From assembly GCA_963556195.1 (NCBI GenBank), contig OY744517.1:144876382-144940381 (forward strand): a stretch of DNA of 64,000 nucleotides. Reading direction: 5' to 3'. Shown here piece after piece: positions 61,148 to 64,000 of the stretch. The first letter of the stretch is position 1. Every line of letters begins with the position of its first letter. Below the pieces are notes generated by a model that was given only the letters and a program-made list of their open reading frames with translations, made no database searches and was not told where the DNA came from. This stretch comes from Sepiola atlantica. Lineage: Eukaryota > Mollusca > Cephalopoda > Sepiida > Sepiolidae. The position numbers were made by a program, and so were the translations under genes.

Positions 61148-64000
61148 GCTCTATCTAGGATATTGAGCACTTTTCTCCCAAACAACGCCGAGTACTTTGA
61201 AAATCAAGGAGGCCTCCTGATGACTACTGAAATCACTTAGGTATCCTCTCTCCTACTGATCTGCGAAATAGTCCAAAAGGGAACGAATATGGCGTTAAAA
61301 TATTATCCAAACCTATCACTACAGTCGCTCTATATAGGACATTGAGCACTTTTTTTCCCGGTCAACGCCGAGTACTTTGAAAATCAAAGAGGCCTCCTGG
61401 GGACTACTGAAATCACTTACGTATCCTCCCTCCTTTTCATCTGCAAAATTGTCCAAAGGGGAACGAAGATGGCGTTAAAATATTTTCTAAACCTATCACT
61501 ACAGTAGCTCTATCTAGGATATTGAGCACTTTTCTCCCAGACAACGCCGAGTACTTTGAAAATCGAGGAGGCTTCATGAGCACTACTGAAATCACTTAGG
61601 TATCCTCTCTCCTTCTGATCTGCGAAATAGTCCAAAGAGGAACGAAGATGGCGTTAAAATATTTTCCAAAACCTATCACTACAGTAGCTCTATCTAGGAC
61701 ATTGAGCACTTTTCTCCCGGACAACGCACAGTACTTTGATAATCAAGGAGGCCCCCTGTAGACTACTGAAATCACTAAGGTATCTTCTCTCCTTCTGATC
61801 TGCGAAATAGTCCAAAGGGGAACAGAGATGGCGTTAAAATATTTTCCAAACCTATCACTACAGTAGCTCTATCTAGGATATTGAGCACTTTTCTCCCTGA
61901 CAACGCCGAGTATTTTAAAATCAAAGAGGCCTCCTGAGAACTACTGAAATAACTCTTATCGATTACCCCATCCTTTTCAGCGTAGATGCTGTTAAAATAT
62001 TATCTAAACCTATCACTACAGTAGCTCTATCTAAGACATTGAGCACTTTTTTCCCGGACGAAGCCGAGTACTTTGAAAATCAAAGATGGCCTCCTGGGGA
62101 CTACTGAAATCAGTTAAGTATCCTCTCTACTTTTAAGCTGCAAAATTGTCCAAAGGGGAACGAAGATGGCGTTAAAATATTTTCTAAACCTATCACTACA
62201 GTAGCTCTATCTAGGATATGTAGCACTTTTCTCCCGGACAACGCCGAGTACTTTGAAAATCGAGGAGGCTTCATGAGCACTACTGAAATCACTTAGGTAT
62301 CCTCTCTCCTACTGATTTGCGAAATAGTCCAATAGGGAACGAAGATGGCGTTAAAATATTTTCCAAACCTATCACTACAGTAGCTCTATCTAGGACATTG
62401 AGCACTTTTCTCCCGGACAACGCCGAGTACTTTGATAATCAAGGAGGCCTCCTGGGGACTACTGAAATCACTTAGGTATCCTCTCTCCTTCTGATCTGCG
62501 AAATAGTCCAAAAGGGGACCGAAGATGGCGTTAAAATATTTTCCAAACCTATCACTACAGTAGCTCTATCTAGGATATTGAGCACTTTTATCCCGGACAA
62601 CGCCGAGTACTTTGAAAATCGAGGAGGCTTCATGAGCACTCCTGAAATCCCTTAGGTATCCTCTCTCCTTCTGATCTGCGAAATAGTCCAAAGGGGAACG
62701 AAGATGGCGTTAAAATATTTTCCAAACCTATCACTACAATAGCTCTATCTAGGACATTGAGCACTTTTCTCCCGGACAACGCACTGTACTTTGATAATCA
62801 AGGAGGCCTCCTGGGGACTACTGAAATCACTTAGGTATCCTCTCTCCTTCTGATCTGCGAAATAGTCCAAAGAGGAACGAAGATGGCGTTAAAATATTTT
62901 CCAAACCTATCACTACAGTAGCTCTATCTAGGATATTGAGCACTTTTCTCCCGGACAACGCCGAGTATTTCAAAATCAAAGAGGCCTCCTGAGCACTACT
63001 GAAATAACTCTTATCGATTACCCCAACCTTTTCAGCGTAGATGCTGTTAAAATATTATCCAAACCTATCACTACAGTAGCTCTATCTAGGACATTGAGCA
63101 CATTTCTCCCGGACAACGCCGAGTACTTTGAAAATCGAGGAGGCTTCATGAGCACTCCTGAAATCACATAGGTATCCTCTCTCCTTCTGATCTGCGAAAT
63201 AGTTCAAAGGGGAACGAAGATGGCGTTAAAATATTTTCCAAACCTATCACTACAGTAGCTCAATCTAAGACATTGAGCACTTTTCTCCCGGACAACGCCG
63301 AGTACTTTGATAATCAAGGAGGCCTCCTGGGGACTACTGAAATCACTTAGGTATCCTCTCTCCTTCTGATCTGCGAAATAGTCCAAAGGGGAACGAAGAT
63401 GGCGTTAAAATATTTTCCAAACCTATCACTACAGTAGCTCTATCTAGGATATTGAGCACTTTTCTCCCGGACAACGCCGAGTATTTCAAAATCAAAGAGG
63501 CCTCCTGGGGACTACTGAAATTAGTCTTATCCATTCCCCCATCCTTTTCAGCGTTGATGCTGTTAAAATATTATCCAAACCTATCACTACAGTAGCTCTA
63601 TCTAGGACATTGAGAACTCTTTTCCCGGACAACGCCGAGTACTTTGAAAATCAAAGAGGCCTCCTGGGGACTACTGAAATCAGGTATCCTCCTTCCTTTT
63701 CATCTGCAAAATTGTCCAAAGGGAAACGAAGATGGCGTTAAAATATTTTCTAAACCTATCACTACAGTAGCTCTATCTAGGATATTGAGCACTTTTCTCC
63801 CGGACAACGCCGAGTACTTTGAAAATCGAGGAGGCTTCATGAGCACTCCTGAAATCCTTTAGGTATCCTCTCTCCTTCTGATCTGCAAAATAGTCTAAAG
63901 GGGAACGAAGATGGCGTTAAAATATTTTCCAAACCTATCACTATATTAGCTTTATCTGGGACATTGAGCACTTTTCTCCCGGACAACGCCGAGTACTTTG
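61148..64000. repeat. ~180-bp satellite with 155-bp variant units
   Basis: About sixteen monomers starting 'agctctatctaggatattga', then 'gcacttttctcccggacaac', 'gccgagtactttgaaaatc', 'ggaggc', 'ctactgaaatcacttaggta', 'tcctctctccttctgatctg', 'cgaaatagtccaaaggggaa', 'cgaagatggcgttaaaatat'. Spacings are mostly 178-181 bp, with three short units of about 155-157 bp (starting near 61869, 62926 and 63441) that lack the 'tctgatctgcg' part and have 'ccttttcagcgtagatgctg' instead. The array continues beyond the window. Confidence 0.95.

Larger units (their letters stand above)
59558..64000. mobile_element. Composite repeat element (copy 2, runs off window)
   Basis: Begins 'actagcggggctacccggcg' 'ttgctcggggtcataaaaac', the same head as 13113, then 'gtgtgtaacatctttatatt' and a C/T-rich segment. 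Its internal arrays are a 30-bp minisatellite and a 180-bp satellite instead of the 143-bp C-rich array, although copy 1 also holds one piece of the 180-bp unit. The right end is outside the window, so assigning the arrays to this element is an inference. Confidence 0.5.

Noticed and set aside
60259..61240. 308- and 316-codon frames as real genes
   Set aside because: They exist on both strands because a 30-bp unit has no stops in one frame per strand; no start context or domain.

Overview
This window looks like non-coding, repeat-dominated DNA from an animal genome, most likely a mollusc and plausibly a coleoid cephalopod. That assignment is inference: it rests on very long (TA)n arrays, many decayed non-LTR retrotransposons, Penelope-like elements, and a PIN/XPG-type protein family I know mainly from marine invertebrates. 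I see no intact host protein-coding gene. The best host candidate is one possible 3'-terminal exon on the minus strand at 48968-49191.

Layout. 1-13 kb: AT-rich DNA with fragments of four non-LTR families (called LINE A, B, C and D here), two Penelope-like fragments with GIY-YIG-type endonuclease tails, and a SINE with a 5S rRNA head at 7361-7800. 13.1-16.0 kb: a composite element with a C-rich ~143-bp tandem array, embedded between (TA)n tracts. 17.9-22.1 kb: a complete Ty3/gypsy-type LTR retrotransposon on the minus strand, with two identical 169-bp LTRs and a 5-bp target duplication, whose pol is broken by two in-frame stops. 22.1-30.7 kb: more LINE fragments, a ~500-bp foldback MITE inserted in a LINE D tail, and U2-snRNA-headed SINE copies. 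31.99-38.88 kb: a DNA transposon with ~150-bp terminal inverted repeats around a decayed minus-strand multidomain gene carrying a PIN/XPG nuclease domain (Academ-like by my recollection). A partly deleted LTR retrotransposon is inserted in it. 39-59 kb: LTR remnants, two long palindromes, a LINE B copy with RT, a twin-primed LINE B next to a Merlin-type transposase fragment, and two full-length U2-headed SINEs. 59.56-64 kb: a second copy of the composite-element head, followed by a 30-bp minisatellite of about 42 units and then a ~180-bp satellite that runs off the window.

How the parts relate. The Ty3 element has no conventional PBS. Instead a 14-nt block next to its 5' LTR is complementary to a block inside its LTR, which suggests self-priming. 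The 5S-headed SINE ends in a tail matching LINE B, as expected if LINE B mobilises it. The U2-headed repeats exist as full-length, short and fragmentary subtypes. Several elements end exactly at (TA)n tracts, so those tracts mark element boundaries. Clade names and family links come from motif recognition by eye, without database searches.
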